A stretch of DNA of 64,000 bases. Source: Streptomyces sp. NBC_00620 (lineage in GTDB: Bacteria; Actinomycetota; Actinomycetes; Streptomycetales; Streptomycetaceae). The notes under the pieces were generated by a model. That model did not search any database and was not told the origin of the DNA. It was given only the letters and a program-made list of their open reading frames with translations. The stretch spans positions 248,001-312,000 of the forward strand of contig NZ_JAPENY010000003.1 of NCBI RefSeq assembly GCF_026341825.1, given 5' to 3'. A program made the translations under genes and the position numbers. Of this stretch, positions 16,146 through 23,804 are shown one piece after another (the first letter of the stretch is position 1; every line of letters begins with the position of its first letter).

Positions 16146-16265
16146 CTAGCTGGTTCGGGTGGTGCGCGGTGGTGCGTCGGCTGTGTACGGCCGCGTCTTC
16201 GGCTGCGCACAGCTGCGCCGACGGCGGGCCGCAGCCGCCTCGTCGGCCGTGTCGTGGTCGCTCAT
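16146..16265 (-). CDS. Small basic ORF coupled to the P-loop ATPase gene
   Basis: A 39-codon frame whose ATG overlaps the ATPase stop codon (ATGA, 16262-16265). It begins MSDHDTADEAAAARRRRSCA and has a Pro/Thr/Arg-rich tail with one Cys. No family is recognised. The stop-start overlap and the fact that it bridges most of the gap to the SCO5389-like gene are the evidence that it is translated. It could equally be chance in GC-rich DNA. Confidence 0.4.
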   Translation of the reverse strand: MSDHDTADEAAAARRRRSCAQPKTRPYTADAPPRTTRTS

Positions 16266-17224
16266 GCGGGGTTCGGTGCGAAGGCTGCCGGGCCGTGCCG
16301 GAAGCCGGGGTCGATCTGCGCGGAGAGGTCGCTGCCGGTGGCCCGGTCGGCCCAGGCGGCGGCGTTGCGGAGGTGGAAGTCGACGGCATGTGCCTGGAAG
16401 GCCGTCCAGTCCTTCGTACGGGCGTCCAGTGCGGTCCGCAGCTGGCTCAGGGCGTGGCGGTTGTGCGGTTCCAAGTCGCCCTGTGGACGGCCCTGTTCGC
16501 GTGCCCGTACCCAGGAGGAGTGCTGAAAGTACGTCAGGAGGTCGTCGCCGACGTGCTCCTTGAGGAAGAGAACGTCGTCCTCGCAGGTGACCTTGTTGCC
16601 GATCACCGCGATCGGGATCCCGAACTCCTCGGCGTGGTCGCGGTATTGGCGGTACACCGAGACACCCTTGCGGGTGGGCTCGGCGACCAGGAAGGTCATG
16701 TCGAACCGGGTGAACAGGCCCGAGGCGAAGGCGTCCGCGCCGGCGGTCATGTCGACGACGACGTACTCACCGGGCCCGTCGACGAGATGGTTGAGGTACA
16801 GCTCGACGGCTCCGAGCTTGGAGTGGTAGCAGGCCACTCCGAGATCGCTCTCGTCGAACTCGCCGGTGACCATCAGGGGTACGCCGTCCACGTCCTGGAT
16901 GTGGTGGGAGTGCACGGCGTCGTCGCCAAGGAGCCTCAGCAGACGCGAACCCCGTCCCGGCGGGGTGGTCTTGACCATGGCCTCGCGTGAGGTGATGCGC
17001 GGATTGTCACCCCGCAAGAAGTCCTTGATCTCGCCCAGCCGTGCGCTGAGGGGCGCGGCGGTGAAGGATTCGTCGTCGCCGAGACCGAGGGCCTGGGCCA
17101 GATGCTGGTTGATGTCGCCATCGATGGCGACGAGAGGCGCTCCGGAGTGCGCGAGGTGGCGGGAGAAGAGGGCCGACAGCGTGGTCTTGCCGCTGCCGCC
17201 CTTCCCGACGAAGGCAGCGCGCAC
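16262..17224 (-). CDS. CooC/MinD-like P-loop ATPase in a Zur-box operon
   Basis: A 320-aa cytoplasmic NTPase of the SIMIBI class. The deviant Walker A GKGGSGKTT is at residues 7-15, DGDINQHLAQALGL follows at about 35, and VVVDMTAGADAF is the Walker B/switch region. The FLVAEPTRKGVSVYRQY and AVIGNKVTCEDDVLFL segments resemble CooC-type metal-insertion ATPases. GTG begins 1 bp after the rpmF stop with GGAGGG 6 bases upstream, so it is co-translated with a zinc-independent ribosomal protein downstream of a Zur box. I infer a role in metalloprotein maturation or zinc-limitation adaptation; the partner is unknown. Confidence 0.8.
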   Translation of the reverse strand: MRAAFVGKGGSGKTTLSALFSRHLAHSGAPLVAIDGDINQHLAQALGLGDDESFTAAPLSARLGEIKDFLRGDNPRITSREAMVKTTPPGRGSRLLRLLGDDAVHSHHIQDVDGVPLMVTGEFDESDLGVACYHSKLGAVELYLNHLVDGPGEYVVVDMTAGADAFASGLFTRFDMTFLVAEPTRKGVSVYRQYRDHAEEFGIPIAVIGNKVTCEDDVLFLKEHVGDDLLTYFQHSSWVRAREQGRPQGDLEPHNRHALSQLRTALDARTKDWTAFQAHAVDFHLRNAAAWADRATGSDLSAQIDPGFRHGPAAFAPNPA

Positions 17225-17225
17225 G

Positions 17226-17396
17226 TCAGCCCTCCGGGCGCAGCAGCCCGCGCTCGTACGCCTTGGCGAGTCGCTGCGGTACGAGGTGGGACGAGCCGTC
17301 CACGGTGACGGGGACGAGTTGCACGGGGGCCGCTTTCCACTGGGCGCGGCGGTGGCGGGTGTTGCTGCGGGACATCTTCCGCTTGGGGACGGCCAT
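17226..17396 (-). CDS. rpmF: 50S ribosomal protein L32, cysteine-free (zinc-independent) paralogue
   Basis: A 56-aa protein beginning MAVPKRKMSRSNTRHRR followed by AQWKAAP, which is the conserved L32 N-terminus. The zinc-ribbon CxxC...CxxC of ordinary actinomycete L32 is absent: there is no cysteine at all. Such C-minus paralogues replace the zinc form when zinc is scarce and are controlled by Zur. A near-perfect Zur palindrome lies 44 bp upstream of the ATG at 17396. The stop is 1 bp before the ATPase gene, forming an operon. It is too short for ordinary ORF listings but the call is firm. Confidence 0.93.
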   Translation of the reverse strand: MAVPKRKMSRSNTRHRRAQWKAAPVQLVPVTVDGSSHLVPQRLAKAYERGLLRPEG

Positions 17397-17439
17397 GTCG
17401 GTCTCCTGTGGTGGGTGGGCTGGCGAAGCTCACGCTATA

Positions 17440-17460
17440 TGGAAATGGATCCCATTACCA
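17440..17460 (-). promoter_or_regulatory. Zur operator (Zur box) of the rpmF operon
   Basis: A 21-bp near-perfect palindrome, TGGAAATGG at 17440-17448 mirrored by CCATTACCA at 17452-17460. Shape and AT-rich core agree with the Streptomyces Zur consensus (TGxxAATGxxxxxCATTxxCA). On the minus strand a TTGGTA and a TATAGC flank it at -35/-10 spacing, so repressor binding would block the promoter. The stretch 17461-17739 holds nothing else that I can support. Confidence 0.8.
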
Positions 17461-17739
17461 AGCTGGGCTCGCTCGGCATGGCGCCACTTGTCGGCCCGCT
17501 ACAACTCCGGCATTCCGACGGCGGTTTGCCGCGACCGGTTTGTTGGTTAGGGTGACAAGTGAGGTCGGACACGACGGGGGGCTCGCGTTGGATCGCCTGG
17601 CCGGGACGGACCGGGAAATCGGCCAAGACCAGTACGTGCCAGGGCGCCTGCAGGGCGACGACGTAGTCCCGCAACGCCCGACGCTGCGTACGGCAGGCAA
17701 GAAGGTCACTACCGCAGGTCGACCGGACGCGGTGGGCGT

Positions 17740-18426
17740 GTGACCGGCCGGCCGGCGCCCGCGACGCTGCCCCCATCGCTGCGCGCGTGGCTCGGGCTGA
17801 TCGCGGCCCTGGCCGCGCTGGTGGTCATCGTGCTCGGGGTCCTGTACGCCGGTCACAGCGAGCCCGGCAGGGTGGACAGGTGGATCATCGACCCGACGGC
17901 GGACAGTGTGCGGCCGCCCTGGCGACGCGTCGCCCTGGCCACGGACTTCTTGGGAGAGCCCGCCGGAGCGGCGCTGCTGGTCCTGGCCGCCGTGACAGGC
18001 TGCCTGCTGCTTCGGCGTCCTCGTGCGGCGGTGCTCATCGTTGTCGGCGTCAGCATGACCGTGGGGACGGCGACGCTGCTCAAGTCGCTGGTGGGACGCA
18101 CCATCCACGGCGACGACAACCTGTCCTACCCGAGCGGGCACACCGCCTTCCTCACCGCGCTCGCCCTCATGGTGGCGCTGCTCGCGACCGCCCGGCTCGG
18201 CCTCGGCAGGACGGCCGGCACGCTACTCGTACTCGCCGCGGCGGTGGTTGCCGGAGCCGCGATGGGATGGGCGCAGGTAGCCCTGGGCGCGCACTACCCG
18301 ACCGACGTCCTCGGCGGCTGGTGCACCGCGCTGGCGGTGATACCGGCGACCGCGTGGCTGGTCGACCGGACGGCTGACCGGCTGGTCGACCGGATGGCCG
18401 ACGCCGGTCAGCACGAGCGTCGGTGA
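17740..18426 (+). CDS. PAP2-family membrane phosphatase
   Basis: A 228-aa integral membrane protein with about five to six spans and the PAP2 signature: KSLVGRT (motif 1, with Thr where Pro is usual), YPSGHT (motif 2, catalytic His), and GAHYPTDVLGGW (motif 3 His/Asp). It should hydrolyse a lipid phosphate or pyrophosphate, for example undecaprenyl pyrophosphate or phosphatidate, at the outer face. GTG start at 17740; the ribosome site is weak. It is convergent with the exopolysaccharide operon (8-bp gap), where recycling of the polyprenyl carrier would be useful, though a functional link is only inferred. Confidence 0.88.
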   Translation: MTGRPAPATLPPSLRAWLGLIAALAALVVIVLGVLYAGHSEPGRVDRWIIDPTADSVRPPWRRVALATDFLGEPAGAALLVLAAVTGCLLLRRPRAAVLIVVGVSMTVGTATLLKSLVGRTIHGDDNLSYPSGHTAFLTALALMVALLATARLGLGRTAGTLLVLAAAVVAGAAMGWAQVALGAHYPTDVLGGWCTALAVIPATAWLVDRTADRLVDRMADAGQHERR

Positions 18427-18433
18427 CGTCCCG

Positions 18434-19768
18434 TCACACCAAGCGGCGGAACACGGGCTTCACCGGCCGCCCGGCCAGCCAGGGGGTGGGGTCCGCGGCG
18501 TCCAGTGCCTTCCGGTACACCGCACATGCCTGAGCCACCACATCGACGGTGCGGTCGATGTCGGCGTCGCTGAGCGCGCTGCTCACCACGAACGACGGGG
18601 CCAGCACCCCGCCCGCGAGGAGCCTGCGCAGGAACAGGGTGCGGTACTCCTGCGACGGCTGCCCGTTCTCGTCGAGGGTGGCGAAGACCAGGTTGCTGGC
18701 CCGGCCCCGGACGACGATGTGGTCGCCGACGCCCATGCCGGCCGCGGCGTCGCGGACACCGGCGGCCAACCGCTCGCCGAGGGCGTGCAGCCGCGCGGTG
18801 ATGCCCTCCTCGACGTAGGTGGTCTGCACGGCCATCGCGGCTGCCAGGGAGTGCGTTTCCGCACCGTGCGTGGTGGACAGCAGGAACACCCGGTCGCCGG
18901 AGTGACGCAGCCCGCCCCGCTCCATCAGTTCGCGGCGTCCGGCCAGCGCGGAGACGGCGAACCCGTTGCCCAACGCCTTGCCGAACGTGGAGAGGTCGGG
19001 GACGACGCCGTACATGCCCTGGGCACCCGCCTCGGACCAGCGGAAGCCGGTGATCATCTCATCGAAGATCAGTACGCAGCCGTGCCGGTCGGCCAGCTCG
19101 CGCAGGCCGGCGAGGTAGCCGGGCGGCGGCTCGGACTGGGTGGCGGGTTCGAGGATCAGGCAGGCGACCTCGTCCTGGTACCGGGAAAGCAGCTCCTCCG
19201 TGGCGGCCAGGTCCCCGTAAGGGAACGCCACGGTGAGCTCGTTGGTCGCCGCCGGAATGCCGGCGGACATCGGCGTGGTGCCGATGAACCAGTCGTCGGT
19301 GGAGAAGAACGGATGGTCGGCGCAGATGGCCACCCGCGGGCGCCCGGTGGCGGCGCGGGCGAGGCGCACTGCCGCGGTGGTGGCGTCGGAGCCGTTCTTC
19401 GCGAACTTGACCATCTCGGCGGTCGGCACCGTGGCCAGGAAGCGTTCCGCGGCTTCGACCTCCACGATGGACGGCCGGACGAAGTTGCTGCCGCGGTCGA
19501 GTTCCCGCCGCACCGCCTCGAGCACGCGCGGGTGGGCGTGGCCGAGGCTCACCGACCGCAGGCCGGAGCCGTACTCGATGTAGCGGTTGCCGTCGACGTC
19601 CCACACGTGGGCACCGCGGCCGTGGCTGATGACCGGAGCCAGGTTCTCGGGGTACTGGTCGTCGCCCTTGGCGTAGGTGTGCGCGCCACCGGGGATCAGG
19701 GCGTGCAGCCGCTCGTTCGCCATCCGCGAGCGGGGCAGGAGGAGTTCTTGGGTGTCTTCGGTGGGCAC
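18434..19768 (-). CDS. Class III (GSA-type) aminotransferase, likely sugar aminotransferase
   Basis: A 444-aa PLP enzyme of the glutamate-1-semialdehyde aminomutase type: IPGGAHTYAKGDDQYPENLA at the start, GSDATTAAVRLARAATGR, LIFDEMITGFRW and the PLP lysine Lys264 in STFGKALGNG. It is last gene of the exopolysaccharide operon, 7 bp after RmlC, rather than near haem genes. Members of this subgroup in polysaccharide clusters aminate keto-sugars or similar precursors. GTG start with GAGG about 7 bases upstream. Fold is certain; substrate is inferred. Confidence 0.87.
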   Translation of the reverse strand: MPTEDTQELLLPRSRMANERLHALIPGGAHTYAKGDDQYPENLAPVISHGRGAHVWDVDGNRYIEYGSGLRSVSLGHAHPRVLEAVRRELDRGSNFVRPSIVEVEAAERFLATVPTAEMVKFAKNGSDATTAAVRLARAATGRPRVAICADHPFFSTDDWFIGTTPMSAGIPAATNELTVAFPYGDLAATEELLSRYQDEVACLILEPATQSEPPPGYLAGLRELADRHGCVLIFDEMITGFRWSEAGAQGMYGVVPDLSTFGKALGNGFAVSALAGRRELMERGGLRHSGDRVFLLSTTHGAETHSLAAAMAVQTTYVEEGITARLHALGERLAAGVRDAAAGMGVGDHIVVRGRASNLVFATLDENGQPSQEYRTLFLRRLLAGGVLAPSFVVSSALSDADIDRTVDVVAQACAVYRKALDAADPTPWLAGRPVKPVFRRLV

Positions 19769-19775
19769 GCCGACC

Positions 19776-20327
19776 TCAACTTTCTTTGTGCTGCAGGACC
19801 TTGGCGAGGCTCGGCGCCTCCCGGTCCCGTTGGGACATCGATGTGACCGGCAGCGGCCAGGGAATGGCGAGCTCCGGGTCGTCGAAGGCGATCGTCACGT
19901 CCTCGGCCGGATCGTGCGGGCGGTCGATCCGGTACGAGGTGTCGGCGGTCTCGGTCAGCGCCTGGAAGCCGTGCGCGCACCCCGCCGGGATGTACAGGGT
20001 CACCTGTGTCTCGCCGGACAGCTCGAAGAAGGCCCGGCTGCGGTACGTCGGCGAGCCCGGCCGCAGGTCCACGACGACGTCGAAGATCCTCCCGTACGAG
20101 CAGCGCACCAGCTTGGCCTCGCCTGCGCCGGAGCGCAGGTGCAGGCCGCGCAACACCCCCAGGACCGAACGGGACAGGCTGTCCTGGATGAAGGCGTCCG
20201 GGTCGAGGCCCACCGAGCGGACCACGTCGGCGTCGAAGGTGCGGCAGAAGAAGCCGCGCTCGTCGGCGTACGGCGTCGGCTCGAACAGGTACGCGCCGGT
20301 GATCTCCGGGACTTCGATCGCCTTCAT
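19776..20327 (-). CDS. rfbC: dTDP-4-dehydrorhamnose 3,5-epimerase family (RmlC-like)
   Basis: A 183-aa cupin epimerase with the family start (ITGAYLFEPTPYADERGFF), the substrate/base segment VLRGLHLR (His63) and IPAGCAHGFQAL, followed by YxIDRPHDPAED. It acts on a 4-keto-6-deoxy nucleotide sugar, giving the 3,5-epimer. No rmlA, rmlB or rmlD lies in the window, so it may work on a CDP- or dTDP-linked sugar made by other operon enzymes, or by enzymes elsewhere. ATG overlaps the pyruvyl transferase stop by 4 bp. Confidence 0.9.
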   Translation of the reverse strand: MKAIEVPEITGAYLFEPTPYADERGFFCRTFDADVVRSVGLDPDAFIQDSLSRSVLGVLRGLHLRSGAGEAKLVRCSYGRIFDVVVDLRPGSPTYRSRAFFELSGETQVTLYIPAGCAHGFQALTETADTSYRIDRPHDPAEDVTIAFDDPELAIPWPLPVTSMSQRDREAPSLAKVLQHKES

Positions 20328-21565
20328 GGAGCCTTCCGCAAGGTGTGGACGTGGTCGGTCGCCGGGAACAGGGCCGCGGTCAAGGAGTTGAACTGGTGCT
20401 CGAGTCGCCGGGCGGCGGCCAGGTTCCGCTCGGTGAGGGTCTGGCGCAGCTCGGCCGAACGCTTCTCCAGCGCGCGGAACTGCTCGAGCAGTCGGTCGGC
20501 GTCGACCTCGCGCGCCGGGTGGCAGTACGCGCCGAGGCCCATCTCCGCCATGAGCGCGTCGCTCTTCGCCGCGTAGCAGAGAGCGAGCACCGGCGTACCG
20601 GTCTTCAGCGCGCAGATCAGGTTGTGGTAGCGGATCGCCACCACGGTGTCGGCAGCCGCCATCTCCTTCATCAGGTCGGCCAGTGAGGACGGCTCGGCAT
20701 CGGAGACCAGCGGCGAGTCCACCGCGTCGAGGATCGCGGCGACCACCGACGCGTCACAGTCGTCACCGGTGAGCAGCCGGACAGCCCTGCCCTCCTCGAC
20801 CAGCGTGCGGACGAACCGGATCGTCCCGTCGAGGTAGCGCCGGTATATCTCATCGGCCCGGGCGCGATCGTCGTTGCCGCCGTGGAAGTCCATGACACCG
20901 ACGCAGACCGGTCCCGGCGGTGCCGACGGGTCCGAGGGCGCGCTCGCCCGCGGCGTCGGCAGAGCGAACGCGAGGTCCGGGTAGACCTCGTCGCGCGCGG
21001 TGTCCACGCCCATCGTCCGCATCGCGTCGCGGGACTGCGCGTCCCGGTACGACCGGTATGCGGCCAGCCGCGCCGACCAGCGGACCAGGAGCCGGGTAGG
21101 CCGGTTGCCGATCGTCGCGGCGCCGACGCCGACCAGCGCGACAGGGGTGGAGAACAGGCGGCCGGATGCGCAGAGCAGGAACAGCGAGTACGGGAAGCCC
21201 CACGGCCGCAGCGGCAGCGTGGCCTCCAGGACGCCCATGCCCGGCACGATCACCACGTCGTGCCGGCGCACCCAGGCAGCGGTGCGGAAGACGTCGACGA
21301 GTTTGCCCAGGCCCTTCCCCGCGATGGCGCCCGCACGCGAAGCGGTCCGGTACTCCCCTCGGTACCAGTGCAGCCGCGTCGCGGGGATCCCGAACCGGGT
21401 CGTCACGGCCTCGGGCCCGCCGCACAGCGCGTCCACCAGCGCCTCCGGGTGTGCGGCGCGGAGGTACCCGAGCAGGGCTTCGAGCGATCCGTCGTTGCCG
21501 AGGTTGCCGGAGCCGAGCAGGCCGAACACCCCGACGCGCACCGGAGTTTCGTCCCCGGACATCAT
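20324..21565 (-). CDS. Polysaccharide pyruvyl transferase family protein
   Basis: A 413-aa protein of the CsaB/WcaK family: GVFGLLGSGNLGNDGSLEAL at the start, RRHDVVIVPGMGVLEATLP, and the C-terminal VAIRYHNLICALKTGTPVLA (usual RxH motif) then CYAAKSDALMAEMGL. It transfers pyruvate from phosphoenolpyruvate to a hexose as a ketal, giving an acidic decoration. Two adjacent ATG codons follow GGGGAGG; the first is used here. Its start overlaps the glycosyltransferase stop (ATGA). Confidence 0.86.
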   Translation of the reverse strand: MMSGDETPVRVGVFGLLGSGNLGNDGSLEALLGYLRAAHPEALVDALCGGPEAVTTRFGIPATRLHWYRGEYRTASRAGAIAGKGLGKLVDVFRTAAWVRRHDVVIVPGMGVLEATLPLRPWGFPYSLFLLCASGRLFSTPVALVGVGAATIGNRPTRLLVRWSARLAAYRSYRDAQSRDAMRTMGVDTARDEVYPDLAFALPTPRASAPSDPSAPPGPVCVGVMDFHGGNDDRARADEIYRRYLDGTIRFVRTLVEEGRAVRLLTGDDCDASVVAAILDAVDSPLVSDAEPSSLADLMKEMAAADTVVAIRYHNLICALKTGTPVLALCYAAKSDALMAEMGLGAYCHPAREVDADRLLEQFRALEKRSAELRQTLTERNLAAARRLEHQFNSLTAALFPATDHVHTLRKAP

Positions 21566-22509
21566 GCCTGCCTCCCCTCGCGGCCGGCGACGAGGGCGTC
21601 GACGGAGACCGTGAGCTGGGCCGGATCGACCGGGGCACGGTCCTCGATCCGCTCGCCGGCGCCCGGCCGGACCCGGCTGGTCATCCACGCGGCCAGGTGG
21701 CGGTAGCACTCGCGCCGGTCGGCAGGGGACAACGGCGCCCGCCGGATCGCCGAGGCGAAGCCCCAGATGTACTCGGCGAGCAGCCGGGGCGTCGGGTGCA
21801 GCAGGCCTGCCCGGCGCGGGTCCAGGTTGACGCACCGGGAGCGCTTGGAAGGGTTCGCCCGCTCGGCGCGTGTGGGGTGGTCGCGGCGGAAGTACAGCAG
21901 CTCCGGCACCTGGTGGAAGGGCCCGTGCAGGGTGATCTCGGCGACGTACGTGCGGTCCGCGTGGTGGTAGCTGTCCATCGGTTTCACCCGGCGCAGCATG
22001 TCGGCCCGCATCACCCCGTAGAAGTCGTCGCCACCCGGCTCGAACAGCAGACTGCGGAAGCGCGTCGGTGCGTGCGGCGAGTCGGTGGCGAGCCCGTAGT
22101 CGTAGGGGACCGTCACCTGGCCGCCGCCGTCGATGACCGCCTGGCCGGTGTGCGCGAGGATCATGTCCGGCCGCTCGTCCAGCGCTTCGACGCAGCGCCG
22201 CAGCAGGTCGCGGCCGTAAAGGTCGTCGTGCGAGGCCCACTTGAACAGCTCGCCGCGGGACTCGGCGAGCACATGGTTGTGGTTCGGCGTGGCGCCGATG
22301 TTCCGGGGCAGCCGGAGGTATCGGATGCGCGAGTCCCGGGCTGCGTACTTGCGGCAGATCTCCTGGGTCCCGTCGGTCGAGGCGTTGTCGGAGATGACCA
22401 GCTCGAAGTCCTCGTAGGTCTGACCGAGCAGGGCGTCGAGCGACTCGGCCAGGTACTCCTCGCCGTTGTACACGGGCAGGCCGATGCTCAGCCTGGGTTG
22501 GGCGGTCAT
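21562..22509 (-). CDS. Glycosyltransferase family 2
   Basis: A 315-aa inverting GT-A enzyme: SIGLPVYNGEEYLAESLDAL, LVISDNASTDGTQEI (nucleotide-binding), WASHDDLY with the DD metal site (about residue 94). It adds a sugar to the growing lipid-linked repeat unit on the inner face of the membrane. There is no membrane segment. The ATG at 22509 overlaps the flippase stop (ATGA). A longer upstream frame reads antisense to the flippase and is rejected. Confidence 0.92.
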   Translation of the reverse strand: MTAQPRLSIGLPVYNGEEYLAESLDALLGQTYEDFELVISDNASTDGTQEICRKYAARDSRIRYLRLPRNIGATPNHNHVLAESRGELFKWASHDDLYGRDLLRRCVEALDERPDMILAHTGQAVIDGGGQVTVPYDYGLATDSPHAPTRFRSLLFEPGGDDFYGVMRADMLRRVKPMDSYHHADRTYVAEITLHGPFHQVPELLYFRRDHPTRAERANPSKRSRCVNLDPRRAGLLHPTPRLLAEYIWGFASAIRRAPLSPADRRECYRHLAAWMTSRVRPGAGERIEDRAPVDPAQLTVSVDALVAGREGRQA

Positions 22510-23804
22510 GAGGTCCTCACTTCGGGGATGGGATTGCGGTGGCGCTCGCGCAGGGCGGACCGCAGTTGCAGCCACCACACGGCGGAGCTGCTGACGGTTG
22601 CGGCGGCGACGCCCCAGGCCGAGCCGACCGTGCCGGCGACGACCGCCCCACCCAGCCCGCCGCTGACGTAGCAGGCGGAGGCGAACAGTTGGGAGCGCAG
22701 GCTGCGCCGGGCCGCGCCGAGCGCGCGCAGCCCGGCCGCCGCGCCGGTGCCGAGGCCCGCGCCCGCGACGCCGAGGGTGACCGGCACGATGAGTTCCGAG
22801 GCGGAGTGCCAGACGTCGCCCAGCGTGAACTGGCCGAGCCGGTTCGGCATCAGCAGCAGTGCCCCGCCCCAGAGCAGCGCGGCGGCGGCCTGCCCGCCGC
22901 CGAGGAGGAGGCAGAACTTCCCCAGCCGATGCGGGGCCCGCCGCAGGACCCGTGCCGCCTCCGGGACGGTGACCAGCGAAAGCCCCATGAGCACGGCGAG
23001 GAACGGGCCGAGCAGGAGTTCGGCGCCCCGTACCGCACCCACCGCGCCGACCCCGACGATCGCGCCGAGCCCGTACGCCCGCAGCTGGCTCGCGCCGCTG
23101 AGGCTGACGTTCTCGACCAGGTACCGGTAGCCGAGATCGCGCTGCTCGCGAAGCCACCCGCGCGCCTCGGTCAGCCGGGGCCGGATGCCGGACTGGATGT
23201 AGCCGTACCCCGCCGCCACCGTGGCGGACGCGCCCCAAGCGAGCACGAAGGCGGCCACGGTGCCCGCACGGGCCGCCACCACCATGGCCGGGACGAGCGC
23301 GACACCCCACACGACGTCGTTGACGAACGCCTTCCGTCCGGCGCCGGCGGCGAAGAAGGAGAACCGCCAGGCGTCCTGCAACAGCAGCCCGGGCAACATG
23401 ACACCAAGGGCGGCGAACGCGGGCCCCACGCGGCCGCCGAGGCCCAGCCCGGCCGCCAGACACACCACGCCGAGGGCCGCACCTACGCCGAGGGCGGTAC
23501 CCGACGACCGGGCAACCGCCCCGCGCCAGGACGCGTCCGGCACGCCGCTGAAACGCACCACGAGCGGATCGGTGGCAAGGCCGCGGGAGACGTTGAGCAC
23601 CACGCCGTAGGTCACCCAGGCGAGGCTGAACACGCCGAACGCGGTCACGCCCAGCGAGCGGGCCACGTAGATGCCCACCACGAAGTTGCTCACGCTGGAG
23701 GCCGCCTGGTCGGCCAGTCCCCAGGACAGCCGGCCGACGAGGGCCCGCCTGGCGGATCCGGGCGGCGCCTTCGCCTTCTCCCCCTCGGTGGTCATCGGCG
23801 TCAT
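22506..23804 (-). CDS. Wzx-like lipid-linked oligosaccharide flippase (MOP superfamily)
   Basis: A 432-aa polytopic membrane protein with about twelve hydrophobic spans. The start (RLSWGLADQAASSVSNFVVG, then IYVARSLGVTAFGVFSLAWV) is typical of polysaccharide exporters of the MATE/MOP superfamily. In the operon, which also has a Wzy-like polymerase and Wzz-like proteins, it is the best candidate to flip the repeat unit. ATG overlaps the stop of the DUF4910 gene by 4 bp. Confidence 0.85.
   Translation of the reverse strand: MTPMTTEGEKAKAPPGSARRALVGRLSWGLADQAASSVSNFVVGIYVARSLGVTAFGVFSLAWVTYGVVLNVSRGLATDPLVVRFSGVPDASWRGAVARSSGTALGVGAALGVVCLAAGLGLGGRVGPAFAALGVMLPGLLLQDAWRFSFFAAGAGRKAFVNDVVWGVALVPAMVVAARAGTVAAFVLAWGASATVAAGYGYIQSGIRPRLTEARGWLREQRDLGYRYLVENVSLSGASQLRAYGLGAIVGVGAVGAVRGAELLLGPFLAVLMGLSLVTVPEAARVLRRAPHRLGKFCLLLGGGQAAAALLWGGALLLMPNRLGQFTLGDVWHSASELIVPVTLGVAGAGLGTGAAAGLRALGAARRSLRSQLFASACYVSGGLGGAVVAGTVGSAWGVAAATVSSSAVWWLQLRSALRERHRNPIPEVRTS

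Noticed and set aside
17408..17743. Possible plus-strand gene upstream of the PAP2 gene
   Set aside because: It crosses the Zur box, has no clear start, and the translation resembles no family, although its stop overlaps the PAP2 start.
17435..17776. Minus-strand frame that looked faintly like a transposase remnant
   Set aside because: No catalytic motif, no terminal repeats or target duplications; it is more likely chance coding over the Zur region.
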